In this document: piece after piece, positions 38,558 to 38,613 of the stretch
How positions within the stretch are numbered: the stretch's first letter is position 1
Layout of the letters: each line of letters begins with the position of its first letter
Assembly: GCA_021325035.1 (NCBI GenBank)
Contig: JAJPHW010000028.1
Location: 1-38,613 of the forward strand
Source of the DNA: Terriglobia bacterium
GTDB lineage: Bacteria > Acidobacteriota > Terriglobia > Terriglobales > Acidobacteriaceae
Length of the DNA stretch: 38,613 nt
Direction: 5' to 3'
The notes under the pieces: generated by a model
Told to the model about the DNA's origin: nothing
The model's input: only the letters and a program-made list of their open reading frames with translations
Database searches by the model: none
Program-made: the position numbers and the translations under genes

Positions 38558-38613
38558 TGGTGCCGGGAGGGGGGGTCGAACCCCCAAGGGCCGAAGCCCG
38601 GCGGATTTTGAGT
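38558..38613 (-). tRNA. tRNA-Leu (anticodon CAA), 5' part cut by the window end
   Basis: Read on the minus strand, the 3' half is complete: CCA encoded at 38560-38558, discriminator A at 38561, acceptor 3' strand TCCCGGC, T arm GGGGG-TTCGACC-CCCCC, a long variable arm with GGGCTTCGGCCC as expected for class II tRNAs, and the anticodon loop CTCAAAA followed by stem TCCGC. The anticodon is CAA. The D arm and 5' acceptor strand lie beyond the window. Confidence 0.93.

Noticed and set aside
1-38613. Mobile element or prophage island bounded by the three tRNA genes
   Set aside because: No integrase, transposase, att-like tRNA duplication or composition shift was seen; genes between the tRNAs are typical chromosomal ones.

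Overview
The window reads as ordinary chromosome from a Gram-negative soil or environmental bacterium, most likely Acidobacteriota (Terriglobia-like). This rests on the combination seen: a TolC/HlyD/DHA2 efflux set and RlpA lipoprotein (outer membrane), a bactofilin, an excisionase-type HTH regulator fused through a membrane segment to TPRs, secreted Gloeo/Verruco-type and HAF-type tandem-repeat proteins, and an ECF sigma factor paired with a zinc-finger anti-sigma. No alignment was possible, so the placement is inference. I see no phage, insertion sequence, integrase, CRISPR array or rRNA.

Layout. 1-1700: tRNA-Val(GAC), then the two subunits of a 3-oxoacid CoA-transferase. 1700-5100 (minus): secreted M28 peptidase, thioredoxin-fold protein, MutY. 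5150-6660 (plus): a small coiled-coil protein, an RlpA lipoprotein whose start cannot be resolved, and a HIT hydrolase. 6690-8800 (minus): Arg/Gly-rich pseudo-receiver protein, OsmC, zinc-ribbon miniprotein, NTF2-like protein. 8870-10400 (plus): a persulfide-dioxygenase/rhodanese fusion behind a promoter overlapped by an inverted repeat. 10410-14120: secreted M3 peptidase, tRNA-Pro(TGG), a seven-repeat secreted protein. 14360-21790 (plus): hybrid histidine kinase, TolC-EmrA-EmrB efflux operon, cytidylate-kinase-like protein. 21790-25090 (minus): a three-gene redox operon (membrane-anchored dihaem cytochrome c, CxxCH-bearing outer-membrane barrel candidate, cupredoxin). 25360-28510 (plus): Nudix, ABC-F ATPase, bactofilin. 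28860-30530: MsrB, LexA, thioredoxin. 31000-33350: anti-sigma, sigma, small ORF. 33550-38450: ferredoxin-NADP reductase, cupin, HTH/TM/TPR regulator, HAF-repeat secreted protein; then a truncated tRNA-Leu(CAA).

Functional themes. Oxidative and sulfur stress recurs: OsmC, persulfide dioxygenase, MsrB, thioredoxin, MutY, LexA, ferredoxin reductase. Envelope functions are the second theme: RlpA, bactofilin, efflux, secreted peptidases and repeat proteins. The least explained unit is the cytochrome/barrel/cupredoxin operon, which looks like a possible electron path from the inner membrane to the outer membrane. Several intergenic regions carry inverted repeats sitting on recognisable promoter hexamers (5147-5180, 8871-8945, 16635-16664, 33375-33407, 36523-36634); these are reported as operator candidates without known regulators.
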